This document shows positions 50,301-59,177 of a stretch of 64,000 nt of DNA, one piece after another. Position 1 is the stretch's first letter. Every line of letters starts with the position of its first letter. A model generated the notes under the pieces. The model did no database searches. It worked only from the letters and a program-made list of their open reading frames with translations, and was not told the DNA's origin. The DNA lies in the NCBI GenBank assembly GCA_012970285.1, contig JIBW01000005.1, positions 1 through 64,000 of the forward strand, written 5' to 3'. The position numbers were made by a program, and so were the translations under genes. This DNA is from Bacillaceae bacterium JMAK1. Lineage in GTDB: Bacteria > Bacillota > Bacilli > Bacillales > Marinococcaceae.

Positions 50301-51086
50301 TCAATAACACTCCGATGGCTCAACACGAATGGATTCGCGTAGCTTTTGCAAAGCTCTTCGTTGAAGTCTTGAGACGTGCATTTGAGAGATGTCAAGCAAG
50401 TCGCCAGTTTCTTTCTGGCTCAAGTTATCAAAATACGTGCATTTAAGGATTTCCTTCTCGCGGTCAGTGAGTACAGCAAATGCCTTCTCAAGCAACAATT
50501 GTTGGTCTGTTTGCTCAAATCCTTCATCGTGACTACCGACCAAATCTAAAAGTGTAACGGCACTTCCTTCTGAATCAGCTTCGATCGAACGGTCAACAGA
50601 TAATGCTTGATAACTTTTACCCATCTCCATCGTTTCTAACACTTCTTCTTCCGTCACTTCTAACCTGGCAGCGATTTCGTTAACAAGAGGCGAACGCTGC
50701 AATTCAGTCGTTAGCTCTTCAACCGCCTTCTTAATTCTGGGGCCGAGTTCTTTAATTCTTCTTGGAACGTGTACACTCCATGTTTTATCACGAATGAATC
50801 GTTTTATCTCTCCGACAATTGTTGGAACAGCAAACGATTCGAACGAACGATTAAAAGAAGCGTCGTAACGTCTTAATGCTGCTAATAGCCCGATCATCCC
50901 TACTTGGTAAAGGTCATCATCATGTCCTTGTCCTCGCGAAAACTTTCGAGCTAATGACTTTACAAGCGACTCGTAATGCAAGACGAGCTTCGTTTGAACT
51001 TCCTCGTCTGCGCCTTCTTGATATTGCGTTATTAAGTCGTAAATTGGCTCTTCAGCCTTAGTGGTTGGCTGTTGTTTCGACTCCAT
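50301..51086 (-). CDS. sigB: RNA polymerase sigma-B factor
   Basis: General stress sigma factor of 261 aa. Region 2 (QVGMIGLLAALRRYDASFNRSFESFAVPTIVGEIKRFIRD), region 3 and region 4 (LTDREKEILKCTYFDNLSQKETGDLLDISQMHVSRLQRRAL) are complete. The start is taken at ATG 51086, inside the end of rsbW (29-bp overlap), behind AAGGTG. RsbW holds it inactive until dephosphorylated RsbV competes. Confidence 0.97.
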   Translation of the reverse strand: MESKQQPTTKAEEPIYDLITQYQEGADEEVQTKLVLHYESLVKSLARKFSRGQGHDDDLYQVGMIGLLAALRRYDASFNRSFESFAVPTIVGEIKRFIRDKTWSVHVPRRIKELGPRIKKAVEELTTELQRSPLVNEIAARLEVTEEEVLETMEMGKSYQALSVDRSIEADSEGSAVTLLDLVGSHDEGFEQTDQQLLLEKAFAVLTDREKEILKCTYFDNLSQKETGDLLDISQMHVSRLQRRALQKLRESIRVEPSECY

Positions 51087-51534
51087 CGGCACCTTGAGCC
51101 ACCTCATCCCTTTGAACGAACTTCTTCATTGTAATCGTTACACCATTATCTTGCGTAATTTCAACCTCGTCCATCAACGTCTCAATCAGGAACAGCCCAA
51201 GGCCTCCTTCCTGTAACTCCTCAATCGGCTTGTTAGCATCAACAGGCCCATTAGATTTAGCAAGCGTCTTCTTCTCCGTTCCTTCATCTGAAACTTGGAT
51301 TTGAAGGTAGTCATTAAAGAGATCGAACTTCACTTTAATATCGCCACTACCGTCTTTGTAAGCATGATCAACGACATTCGTACATGCTTCCGCCATGGAT
51401 ACTTTAATATCTTCTATTACATCGTAAGAATAGCCTACCCGGTTCGCAATTCCAGATGCAGTTAAGCGGAGGATTCCAATATATTCTGCTTTGGCAGGTA
51501 CGCTCATTTCTATGCTGTCAATCTTCGAGCTCAT
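51058..51534 (-). CDS. rsbW: Anti-sigma-B factor / serine kinase RsbW
   Basis: GHKL ATPase/kinase of 158 aa (VSMAEACTNVVDHAYKDGSG as N box, QVSDEGTEKKT, EELQEGGLGLFLIETLMDEV as G boxes). It binds sigma-B and phosphorylates RsbV on serine. ATGA overlap with rsbV and a 29-bp overlap with sigB show tight coupling. Confidence 0.97.
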   Translation of the reverse strand: MSSKIDSIEMSVPAKAEYIGILRLTASGIANRVGYSYDVIEDIKVSMAEACTNVVDHAYKDGSGDIKVKFDLFNDYLQIQVSDEGTEKKTLAKSNGPVDANKPIEELQEGGLGLFLIETLMDEVEITQDNGVTITMKKFVQRDEVAQGADGVETTANH

Positions 51535-51866
51535 TGATTGGCCCCCTCCTTTTCGTCGATGTCCATAACCTCATCTAATCCTGTAATTGAAAAGAGTCGT
51601 TTTACGCGACTGTTTAAAGAAACGATCTTAAATTGTCCTTCGTGACTGTGCGTATCTTTAAGGGCGCCTACAAAAATCCCGAGCCCTGTACTATCAATAT
51701 AATCTACACCTTCAAGGTCTACGACTGTAATTCCTTGATCTCTTGAAGTTAATTGAGACAATGCCTCTTTAAGTTGTGGCGCTGTATAAGCGTCAATCTC
51801 TCCTGCAACATACAATTTCTTAGCATTGTCCGCCTTCATATCCTCTGTTCTTAGTTCTAATTTCAT
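51531..51866 (-). CDS. rsbV: Anti-anti-sigma factor RsbV
   Basis: STAS-domain protein of 111 aa with the phosphorylatable serine in DSTGLGIFVGAL. When dephosphorylated by RsbU it binds RsbW and frees sigma-B. ATG 51866 follows GGAGGGG; an upstream open extension to 51890 is not needed. First gene behind the internal sigma-B promoter. Confidence 0.96.
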   Translation of the reverse strand: MKLELRTEDMKADNAKKLYVAGEIDAYTAPQLKEALSQLTSRDQGITVVDLEGVDYIDSTGLGIFVGALKDTHSHEGQFKIVSLNSRVKRLFSITGLDEVMDIDEKEGANQ

Positions 51867-51937
51867 GACGTTATTCCCCTCCCCGTTCAATCGTTCAAAA
51901 TATATAATGAGTGCTAATTATCTTATGATAAATAAAA

Positions 51938-51957
51938 ACGGCCTGAGGCCGCTGTTA
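51938..51957 (-). terminator. Terminator between rsbU and rsbV
   Basis: Stem CGGCCT/AGGCCG on the reverse strand followed by TTTTTATTT, located just after rsbU and at the expected start point of the sigma-B promoter. It would reduce read-through from the upstream message. Confidence 0.7.
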
Positions 51958-51961
51958 TTAT

Positions 51962-51987
51962 ATACCCATCATGTATTCTTTTTAAAC
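51962..51987 (-). promoter_or_regulatory. Sigma-B promoter of rsbV-rsbW-sigB-rsbX
   Basis: On the reverse strand GTTTAA (51982-51987), 14-nt spacer, GGGTAT (51962-51967): exact sigma-B consensus. The -35 lies within the last codons of rsbU. This gives positive autoregulation as in Bacillus subtilis. Confidence 0.92.
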
Positions 51988-52991
51988 TTCCTTCTTACTA
52001 TTATTAAAGTGAAGTCGTCCCGAAGTTGAAATTCTTGCCAACGTTCTAGGTCTCGATAGACGTGATCAACGATTTTTTGTGCACTTAAATGCTTATATTT
52101 TCTAATGAGAGCCGTAATCTCTTCACGTTCAATAAACCGTTCTTCTGTACGGCATTCTGTAACGCCATCTGAAAGTAAAACGACAAAGTCACCTTCGTTC
52201 ATTTCACGACTAAACTGACGATATTTTGCATCTTTAGAAATACCAAGTGCTAACCCTTTAGCATAGAGCTCTTCAAAGCGATCTTGCTGTTCACTGTAAT
52301 AAAAGCCTGGTTCATGTCCTGCCCCACCATAATAAAAGACGTGAGACTTAGGATCATAACTGCCATACATCATCGTCACAAACATGTGAGAAGCAATGTT
52401 CTGTTCAATGGTGCGATTAAGTGTTTCGAGAAGCTCTCCTGGTTGCAAAATTGAATTCGGCATGCTGTCCATTGCATATTTGATCATTGACATGCAAAGT
52501 GCAGCAGGAATTCCTTTTCCAATAATGTCCGCAATGGCTACACCGATAAAGCCGTTTGCATCCTTAATGACGTGATAATAATCTCCACTCATCTTAGATG
52601 CTGGTACTGTAATGACACCAATATCAAGTTCCTCGACATCCGGAAGTTCACTCGGAAGTAGAGTGTGTTGCATGTTCGCCGCAACATCAATCTCATCTTC
52701 CAATTCCTTCTGACGATTACGAAGGATTTGATGCTCTCGATAAGCCATACCGTAGCCAATCATCACTTCCAGTAGAAACTCAAATGATTCTTGTGTCTCA
52801 GGCGGGATATCCGGATAGAGCTCCTGAATGACCTCGAGATGTATGCTAACGATTTCTTCAGGAGAAACTTTTTCTTCTAACACTTTTTTACTGAACTGTT
52901 GAGCATCGTATAAGCTTTGTTCGTTTTTCTTTTGCAAAAAACTAAACAAAATCTCTTTATAGCTCTGTTGTAGCGTTTCGTAAGTGTCCAT
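51969..52991 (-). CDS. rsbU: Phosphatase RsbU
   Basis: Protein of 340 aa: N-terminal RsbT-binding four-helix domain (residues 1-85) and a C-terminal PP2C phosphatase (VPASKMSGDYYHVI, IADIIGKGIPAALCMSMIKYAM, LLSDGVTE). Activated by RsbT, it dephosphorylates RsbV. 18 nt after rsbT. Confidence 0.96.
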   Translation of the reverse strand: MDTYETLQQSYKEILFSFLQKKNEQSLYDAQQFSKKVLEEKVSPEEIVSIHLEVIQELYPDIPPETQESFEFLLEVMIGYGMAYREHQILRNRQKELEDEIDVAANMQHTLLPSELPDVEELDIGVITVPASKMSGDYYHVIKDANGFIGVAIADIIGKGIPAALCMSMIKYAMDSMPNSILQPGELLETLNRTIEQNIASHMFVTMMYGSYDPKSHVFYYGGAGHEPGFYYSEQQDRFEELYAKGLALGISKDAKYRQFSREMNEGDFVVLLSDGVTECRTEERFIEREEITALIRKYKHLSAQKIVDHVYRDLERWQEFQLRDDFTLIIVRRKFKKNT

Positions 52992-53009
52992 CCCCGAACA
53001 TCCTTCCTT

Positions 53010-53423
53010 CTAACGGAGCCACTTAATCGTCGTAATCGTGGTACCTTCTCCAGGGATTGACTCGATGTCGAATTCATCCATTAGACGCTTCACCCCTGGT
53101 AAACCTGCTCCTAAACCTCCAGAGGTCGTAAATCCATCAACCATAACATCTCTTAGGTTTTCAATTCCCGGTCCCTTATCACTAGCAACGACTTTAATCC
53201 CACGGGCTTTCCCGTTTCTATGATTATCACTAATTTCTTCTAAATCTATCTTGCCGATTTCAGTGTACAAGTAAATGTTTCTTGCAAGCTCTGAGATGGC
53301 TGTCGTAATTCTTGCTTGATCCACACTCCCAAAACCAATGTCTTTTGAAAGCTCACGACCTGCCTGGCGAGCAGAAACAATCCCCCATTCATTGGCTATT
53401 TCAATACAGGAATGGTTACTCAT
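53010..53423 (-). CDS. rsbT: Serine/threonine kinase RsbT
   Basis: GHKL kinase of 137 aa (ISELARNIYLYTEIGKI, VASDKGPGIENL, TSGGLGAGLPGVKRLMDEF). It phosphorylates RsbS and RsbR in the stressosome and, once released, activates RsbU. ATG 53423 follows a GGGGGG run; the TTG at 53432 overlapping the rsbS end is less likely. Confidence 0.96.
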   Translation of the reverse strand: MSNHSCIEIANEWGIVSARQAGRELSKDIGFGSVDQARITTAISELARNIYLYTEIGKIDLEEISDNHRNGKARGIKVVASDKGPGIENLRDVMVDGFTTSGGLGAGLPGVKRLMDEFDIESIPGEGTTITTIKWLR

Positions 53424-53428
53424 ATACG

Positions 53429-53785
53429 TCAACCCCCCAATTCCTGTTGCAATCGCTCAAGACCTTGCTCCAGGTCAAGTGCTGTTTGCACTTCCTGAAG
53501 AGAAACCCCCATATCAATCAAAGTAATGGCTACTGCAGGCTGTATACCTGTCAAAACAACTTTTGCCCCCATCAAACTAGACATCTCAACAACATCACCG
53601 ATCACTTTCGCGATAAATGAATCAATCATATCGACTGATGTTAAATCAATGACTACCCCTAGCGAGCCTTCTTGATGGATCTTATTTAATAAATCTTCTT
53701 GAAACTGCAACGCAGTTTGGTCATCTAATTCTACTTGTACCGAAATTAACAAGTAACGACCCAGTTTGAGTATAGGAATACGCAT
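53429..53785 (-). CDS. rsbS: Stressosome antagonist RsbS
   Basis: STAS-domain protein of 118 aa with the phosphorylation serine in [18 protein letters not shown]. It forms the stressosome core with RsbR and holds RsbT. The ATG overlaps the rsbRA stop by one base. Confidence 0.95.
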   Translation of the reverse strand: MRIPILKLGRYLLISVQVELDDQTALQFQEDLLNKIHQEGSLGVVIDLTSVDMIDSFIAKVIGDVVEMSSLMGAKVVLTGIQPAVAITLIDMGVSLQEVQTALDLEQGLERLQQELGG

Positions 53786-54633
53786 TACTTCAACCCTCCA
53801 CCCGTAACAGGCTCTTCATTTGTAATAATATCGCGATGCGTCATTTGCAACGCTGTCTCTACACCCTTCTTAAGCGTGCTCTTTGTCGTGAAATTCCCAA
53901 GATCAATCCCTAAATTAACTATGGTTTGTGCAATCTCTGGTCGAATTCCAACGAGTAAACACTCTGCACCAACTAGCCTAACAGCCTCTGATGCACGAAT
54001 AATATGATGAGCAACCATCGTATCTACAAGAGGCACACCTGTAATATCAATGAGCACGACTTGAGCACGATGTTCGATAATACCTTCTAATAAATTCTCC
54101 ATAATTTGCGAAGCTCGCTTCGTATCAATCGTCCCAATTAATGGCATGACGACGATTTTATCAAAAACAGGAATAAGCGGAGCTGATAACTCCTTTAAAG
54201 CAACTTTCTGTATTGCTTTCACTTCTTCGTGGTTTTTCGCAAATTCGGTTGTTAAATCAGTAATTTGTTCATCTAACCAATCTTCAAGCTCACTAGATAG
54301 ATCAACAAACTTATCCTTATCATAGTGTTTGGACAAGTCTTTCATAACAATGCGACGTAGCTTCTGCAAACTCATAATAAATTCACTAACAATCCAGCCA
54401 TCGTGAATGAGTCGCTCTACAAAGCGCTTTACCACCGCACGCCTAGAATGTCTATCCATAGTAAGTGTATCGAAGATTACTGACACAAACTCATCTTTCA
54501 TTTCATCCTGGATATATTGAGGTTTAATCGTAGATTCAGATCGGGAAAACAATAATTGATCAAACGATACTCTCCACTGCTCAATATAGTGATCTTTATT
54601 GTCGATCATATGTTGTAATACAATTGAACGCAT
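53785..54633 (-). CDS. rsbRA: Stressosome co-antagonist RsbRA
   Basis: Protein of 282 aa: N-terminal globin-like sensor domain (residues 1-145), a linker helix, and a C-terminal STAS domain. The RsbT target threonines are visible in [10 protein letters not shown] and [14 protein letters not shown]. First gene of the rsb operon. The upstream gene would normally be the ndoA toxin, absent here. Confidence 0.95.
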   Translation of the reverse strand: MRSIVLQHMIDNKDHYIEQWRVSFDQLLFSRSESTIKPQYIQDEMKDEFVSVIFDTLTMDRHSRRAVVKRFVERLIHDGWIVSEFIMSLQKLRRIVMKDLSKHYDKDKFVDLSSELEDWLDEQITDLTTEFAKNHEEVKAIQKVALKELSAPLIPVFDKIVVMPLIGTIDTKRASQIMENLLEGIIEHRAQVVLIDITGVPLVDTMVAHHIIRASEAVRLVGAECLLVGIRPEIAQTIVNLGIDLGNFTTKSTLKKGVETALQMTHRDIITNEEPVTGGGLK

Positions 54634-54704
54634 AATCAGTCACACCACCGTCATTAACAAAATCTTGTCACCTGACAGAATTACGCACAGGGTACGCTAT
54701 TTTC

Positions 54705-54733
54705 ATTATTCCATTTTGTGCCCTTGAAAGCAA
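54705..54733 (-). promoter_or_regulatory. Candidate sigma-A promoter of the rsbRA operon
   Basis: On the reverse strand TTGCTT (54728-54733), 17 nt, AATAAT (54705-54710), about 72 nt upstream of rsbRA. The 230-bp gap between ndoAI and rsbRA holds no mazF-like remnant that I could recognise. Confidence 0.5.
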
Positions 54734-54863
54734 CTCACAACTGCTGATTGTTTGTCTTTTTTCCACTAAGAAAAAGCTGCCATACGAAAATACGTTGGCA
54801 ACGATAAAGAAACAATATAGAAATGGGATAATATCTACAATTGTAACGATAAAAATCACTGTA

Positions 54864-55145
54864 TTAAATACCGCTGACTAACCTTCTCCCCATCTTCATT
54901 TCACACTCTTCCTCTAAGCCGAAAGATTCGGAAGCAATTGTTAAGTTAATGGTAGCCATTTCGATATAACCTTGTTGCATGTGTTCACGAACACCTTCAG
55001 CTTTGTGTTCGTACAAATATTTAGTTGCGGCTTGATGGATAAATTCGTTGCGTTCAAGGCCATCATACTTAATCATATTGTCCACCTCTTGCAATAAATA
55101 TTGGGGAAGGCTAATCGTAATTTGTCTAGAACGATCATTAGACAA
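54864..55145 (-). CDS. ndoAI: Antitoxin EndoAI (NdoAI), without adjacent toxin
   Basis: Ribbon-helix-helix antitoxin of 93 aa. The N-terminus (RQITISLPQYLLQEVDNMIKYDGLERNEFIHQAATKYL) is the DNA-binding domain; the C-terminal part (GYIEMATINLTIASESFGLEEECEMKMGRRLVSG) is the MazF/EndoA-binding tail, ending as in Bacillus NdoAI. In Bacillus the toxin gene ndoA follows immediately, before rsbRA. Here only 230 bp separate the two, so the toxin gene is missing at this site. Confidence 0.92.
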   Translation of the reverse strand: MSNDRSRQITISLPQYLLQEVDNMIKYDGLERNEFIHQAATKYLYEHKAEGVREHMQQGYIEMATINLTIASESFGLEEECEMKMGRRLVSGI

Positions 55146-55291
55146 TGTAAGACACCTCCAACACTATAGTTCCTGTAATGTCCTTTATCAATAATAGCAT
55201 TGACTGCCTTTCATTGCAAAAGCATTACAGTACAGTAAATATAGTTGTACCTCTATAACCCATTCGCCACGACCTGCGTAATTCCTTCAAA

Positions 55292-56428
55292 TTATGACAT
55301 TGTTTTTTCTACATACAACCTAGGGACACGTTTAGTAATTAGACACGGAATTTCGTAAGTGATCGTGCCTAAACGATCAGCAACTTCCTCAATCGTAATT
55401 CGCTCATTGTTATCCTCACCAATTAATGTAACCCGTTGCCCGACGGACATTTCATGAGGAAGTCTTACCATCATTTGATCCATACAAATGCGACCAACAA
55501 TCGGCAAACGCATCCCATCAATAATCACTTCTCCGCCGTTCGCATTACTACGAATCCAGCCATCCCCATAACCAATTGGAACCGTTCCAATCCACTCATC
55601 TTGCGTTGCTGTATACGTCCCACCATAGCTGATTTTACTTCCTGATTTTACAGGTTTTACATGTGATAAATGACTATATAATGAAAGCGCTGGAGCTAAC
55701 GAAAATGGTAACTCCGCTTCTAGATCGGTTGCAGGTAACAATCCATACATCGATATGCCAAAACGAACCATGTTATAACAAGCATCTTTAAACCTCATAC
55801 TTGCGGCACTATTTGCACAATGAATAAGCGGGATGTGTCTATCTTCACTTGTTAGTACACGAATCAGCTCATCAAATGTCTTCTGTTGCTCTTCATAATA
55901 GGAGAGGTCTAGTTCATCTGCAGTCGCAAAATGCGTAAAGAGCCCTTCTAACTCTAAGCTCTCTTCTTCATCAATCGTCGTCAAAACTTCCTTCACTTCT
56001 TCAATTGTTCTTACACCAATTCTGCCCATTCCAGTATCGTACTTCACATGCAATTTGAGAGATTGACCTCGTTCAAGATGCTCCATTGCTGAAACTAACC
56101 ACTCTCGCTGGAACGTTGTAAGTGCAATGTCTAGCTTTGCAGCAACTCCGGCACCGCTTGCTGCGGTACGCCCAAGTACAACAATCGGCGCTACAATTCC
56201 CGCTTCACGTAATTCAATTGCTTCTTCAAGTAGTGCAGTTCCTAAAACCGTCGCTCCTCCAACGAGTGCGGCTTTTGCAACTTCAATGGCTCCGTGTCCG
56301 TATCCGTTTGCTTTTACCACCGCCATAATTTTGCGGTCACCATTGTGCAACCGATCTAGTGACGCTACGTTTTGTTTAATTGCTTCCGTGTTCACTTGAA
56401 TCCAAGTTTCTCGATACAATTGTTCCAT
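55292..56428 (-). CDS. alr: Alanine racemase
   Basis: PLP-dependent fold-type III enzyme of 378 aa making D-alanine for peptidoglycan. The PLP lysine is in AVVKANGYGHG (about residue 38). The catalytic tyrosine region is YGGTYTATQDEWIGTVPIGYGDGW, and CMDQMMV is typical. The frame is open to 56494, but ATG 56428 follows TAGGAG and gives the standard N-terminus. Neighbours match the Bacillus order acpS-ydcC-alr-ndoAI. Confidence 0.96.
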   Translation of the reverse strand: MEQLYRETWIQVNTEAIKQNVASLDRLHNGDRKIMAVVKANGYGHGAIEVAKAALVGGATVLGTALLEEAIELREAGIVAPIVVLGRTAASGAGVAAKLDIALTTFQREWLVSAMEHLERGQSLKLHVKYDTGMGRIGVRTIEEVKEVLTTIDEEESLELEGLFTHFATADELDLSYYEEQQKTFDELIRVLTSEDRHIPLIHCANSAASMRFKDACYNMVRFGISMYGLLPATDLEAELPFSLAPALSLYSHLSHVKPVKSGSKISYGGTYTATQDEWIGTVPIGYGDGWIRSNANGGEVIIDGMRLPIVGRICMDQMMVRLPHEMSVGQRVTLIGEDNNERITIEEVADRLGTITYEIPCLITKRVPRLYVEKTMS

Positions 56429-56547
56429 CGTCTGTTTACTCCTAGCGTTCGTTAGTTTATCTTCATTATGTGTACGCGTAATTGTGACTGTCAATCGTAT
56501 ATGTAGGAACTACGTTAAAAAAAGAGTCCACGTACGTGGACTCACCA

Positions 56548-57576
56548 TTACTTTTCGTGCGTAGCTGTCATTGATCTGGCTACGGCTGCCATTTCATCGA
56601 CGTGAAGCGTATCCGATGCAATGACAAACTCCACACCGTCAACCGACCATGTAAGTGAATTGTCAGTCTGAATACCGATCACTTCACCTAAGTCAATTGG
56701 ATCTCCTGTGCCCATATCTCTAGTCATTGTTACGTCTGATGATGTGGACATAGATAACGGTTGCTGAATAATTGTAAATGGCTGTTCGCCTTCATAAGAC
56801 ATAATGACGCGAATTCCATCGTCTGTTTGAACTTCAGATGTTTCAGAGAGCTCAGTGTTTGCAGGCTCATACGAAGGCATAAACACACCAAACACATCTT
56901 CCTCTGTCACCTCATCTGTTGATACCGGGGCATCTGCTTCTTCAGGTAAATGACGGTCCATATCAAATTCACTGCTATCAATCGCAGGATTTAATTCAAA
57001 ATCATGAAAAGCAACTTCAACGAGCGGTTCATAATTTTGATCAAACACCCGCACTGCGTGAGGCGTCAAATCGTCGTTTAAAACAATTTCTTGTTGTTGC
57101 AGGTTCTGATTTTGATAGTTCGTTACAGTCTCAAAAACATATTTGTCTTCTTCAATGGCAAAAGAACGCTCTGAATCACTCAAAATGTCGGTAACGAGTG
57201 ACTCATACAAATACATTTGACTGTTGTTACTTGGCCAATCACTTTGAAAACGAAAGCTTTTGTTTAACGCAGGTGTCAATAGAAAAACACCTTCATCATT
57301 TCTTAAAATCATTTGATTTTGCTCTTCGTTCTCGTTTTGAAGTTCCACACGGTAATAACGATTCTCTTCGTTTTGAACATGAGCGATTTGAACATCGTAT
57401 TCCCTAGGTTCTTGGCCCGTTTGCATCGTAAGCGATGCTGATGTTTGATATCCACTCATCGTTTGAAGTGTCTCACCGAGGTCTTCAACCACTTCTTCTT
57501 CTGATTTTTCTCCGCATGCTGCAAGTAAGGCAATCGATAAAAAAGCGACCGTACAAAAACCGAACTTCTTTTTCAT
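56548..57576 (-). CDS. YdcC-like outer-membrane-lipoprotein-sorting family lipoprotein
   Basis: Lipoprotein of 342 aa. Signal peptide with lipobox LLAAC (Cys about residue 20), a LolA-like half-barrel in the first part (MSGYQTSASLTMQTG, MILRNDEGVFLLTPALNKSFRFQSDWPSNNSQMYLYESLV) and a C-terminal domain with WSVDGVEFVIASDTLHVDEMAAVARSM, similar to DUF4367. Corresponds in position to ydcC of Bacillus subtilis, a sporulation-associated lipoprotein gene. ATG 57576 follows AAAGGAGAGAGG; the frame upstream to 57675 is non-coding. Confidence 0.88.
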   Translation of the reverse strand: MKKKFGFCTVAFLSIALLAACGEKSEEEVVEDLGETLQTMSGYQTSASLTMQTGQEPREYDVQIAHVQNEENRYYRVELQNENEEQNQMILRNDEGVFLLTPALNKSFRFQSDWPSNNSQMYLYESLVTDILSDSERSFAIEEDKYVFETVTNYQNQNLQQQEIVLNDDLTPHAVRVFDQNYEPLVEVAFHDFELNPAIDSSEFDMDRHLPEEADAPVSTDEVTEEDVFGVFMPSYEPANTELSETSEVQTDDGIRVIMSYEGEQPFTIIQQPLSMSTSSDVTMTRDMGTGDPIDLGEVIGIQTDNSLTWSVDGVEFVIASDTLHVDEMAAVARSMTATHEK

Positions 57577-57759
57577 CAAACCTCTCTCCTTTGTCTTCGA
57601 TGTGACGACAAAGAAGGAACCTATCACATTGTAAAAAAAGAAATGTGGTAATAAAAAGTGACGAGTGTTATTCATTGGATGTTTAGAGATGGATTGCCTT
57701 TGTTCCGTCCGTTAGTCATCGTGATGAAGAAAAATCTAGATGTTCAGTACGTGTCTAAG

Positions 57760-57867
57760 TTACGTTTTGTTCAACCATCGTTTCATCACGACACCACCTC
57801 GCAATCTCTCGAATTGAGTTTCTAGCTTCCCACTCCACCACTCGTATTCACATGTTCTTACCAACAT
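57760..57867 (-). CDS. Possible small protein between acpS and the ydcC-like gene
   Basis: Open frame of 35 aa (MLVRTCEYEWWSGKLETQFE...), net basic, no membrane segment. Included because AGGAGG lies 8 nt before its ATG, a stronger ribosome binding site than most genes here. A hairpin AACCGCAT/ATGCGGTT (57882-57917) precedes it. No recognised family; it may be chance. Confidence 0.3.
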   Translation of the reverse strand: MLVRTCEYEWWSGKLETQFERLRGGVVMKRWLNKT

Positions 57868-57938
57868 TTCAGGCCCCTCCTAACCGCATTACATCATATG
57901 AGACAACCTATGCGGTTATTCCAGCCTGTCTAAAAAAC

Positions 57939-58298
57939 TTACGTTTCAATAATGACATTTGCGATTGCATAATGCTTACTGTGCGACACACTCAAATGCA
58001 CTTGACGCGGTTCTTTGAGCTTTGTACAGACGAGCATCGGCTTCCCGTTTTCATTATTATTTATTTCAATATCTTGAAAGCCAATTGCAGAACCTATGCC
58101 TGTACCATATGCTTTGGCAAATGCTTCTTTCGCTGCAAAGCGTCCTCCTACATATTCAACCTTGCGTCTTTTTGATAATTGAGCATATGTACGCTGTTCG
58201 GTTAGTGTAAGAACACGCACGATGAAACGAGGTTGACGTTCAATCAGCTTAGAAATTCTCTCTAGTTCAACGATGTCAATGCCATTTCCAATAATCAT
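57939..58298 (-). CDS. acpS: Holo-[acyl-carrier-protein] synthase
   Basis: Phosphopantetheinyl transferase of 119 aa, the normal length for AcpS. Metal/CoA motifs GNGIDIVELERI (residues 3-14) and RFAAKEAFAKAYGTGIG. It loads 4'-phosphopantetheine onto acyl carrier protein. ATG 58298 follows AGGAGGATC; the open extension to 58322 runs through the ribosome binding site. Divergent from the rhomboid gene, as for ydcB/ydcA in Bacillus subtilis. Confidence 0.96.
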   Translation of the reverse strand: MIIGNGIDIVELERISKLIERQPRFIVRVLTLTEQRTYAQLSKRRKVEYVGGRFAAKEAFAKAYGTGIGSAIGFQDIEINNNENGKPMLVCTKLKEPRQVHLSVSHSKHYAIANVIIET

Positions 58299-58385
58299 CG
58301 TCGATCCTCCTAATCGATTCATTCGAATGAATGAATCACAATATGATAAGATTAATTACGATTCTTGTACAATTGAGGTGGCTGT

Positions 58386-59165
58386 ATGTTCGTTCGCAAT
58401 GAAACTTTCAATACGTTCAGGCGCAATTATCCGATCGTAACAACGTTAATTGCCATTCACATCGTTTTATTTTTACTCGTTTTCCTTGGTCAAATCGGTA
58501 TTTTCCCGCCAGGGATTTGGATCCAGCATTTGGGGGTCGGACTTAACTTAGCGATTGCAGAAGGACAATGGTGGCGACTAATCACACCGATTTTTCTACA
58601 CGCTGATGTAATGCACATGTTGTTTAACTCGTTTGCTCTCTTTTTGTTTGGTCCACCGCTAGAGAAGATGATCGGTCGCACTCGATTTATCAGTTTTTAT
58701 CTTGCTACTGCGATCATCGCAAATATCGTAACCTTTATTCTTCAACCGCTGTACTATAGTCACGTTGGTGCATCTGGTGCAATCTATGGGTTACTCGGTA
58801 TGTACGTTTACATGATGATTTTCAGAAAAGAACTGATTGACGCAAGCAGTAGACAGATCGTTACAGTCATGGTTGTCATTGGCGTGATTTTAACATTTCT
58901 TAATCCGAGGATTAATATACTTGCCCACATTATTGGCCTCGTAGCAGGAATGGCATTAGCCGCCCCTTTTCTACGAAAAGCAAGGAACTTCTTTTCGATC
59001 CCCCTTGTTCGCCCAGAGAGAAAAGAAGGAAGCGACATCGGATTTGATCCGAATCGTTGGAATAAGAAACGACGAATGCCCATTAAAGGGTCAACCGTCA
59101 TGAATGTTGTTGGAATCGTCTTTATCATTCTAGTCGTGATTGGCTTACTTTCAAACTTAGTTTAG
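58386..59165 (+). CDS. Rhomboid-family intramembrane serine protease (YdcA position)
   Basis: Membrane protein of 259 aa with six core helices. The nucleophile serine lies in GASGAIYGLLG, the partner histidine in INILAHIIGLVAG, and the HxxxN-type site is LHADVMHMLFNSFALFLFG. Rhomboids cut membrane proteins within the bilayer; substrates unknown. Overlaps nothing; the lipid kinase gene starts 12 nt later and is probably co-transcribed. Confidence 0.92.
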   Translation: MFVRNETFNTFRRNYPIVTTLIAIHIVLFLLVFLGQIGIFPPGIWIQHLGVGLNLAIAEGQWWRLITPIFLHADVMHMLFNSFALFLFGPPLEKMIGRTRFISFYLATAIIANIVTFILQPLYYSHVGASGAIYGLLGMYVYMMIFRKELIDASSRQIVTVMVVIGVILTFLNPRINILAHIIGLVAGMALAAPFLRKARNFFSIPLVRPERKEGSDIGFDPNRWNKKRRMPIKGSTVMNVVGIVFIILVVIGLLSNLV

Positions 59166-59177
59166 GAGAGGTTGCAC

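Noticed and set aside
54668-54859. 63-aa hydrophobic open frame in the ndoAI-rsbRA gap
   Set aside because: No ribosome binding site, covers the likely rsbRA promoter, and shows no MazF features.
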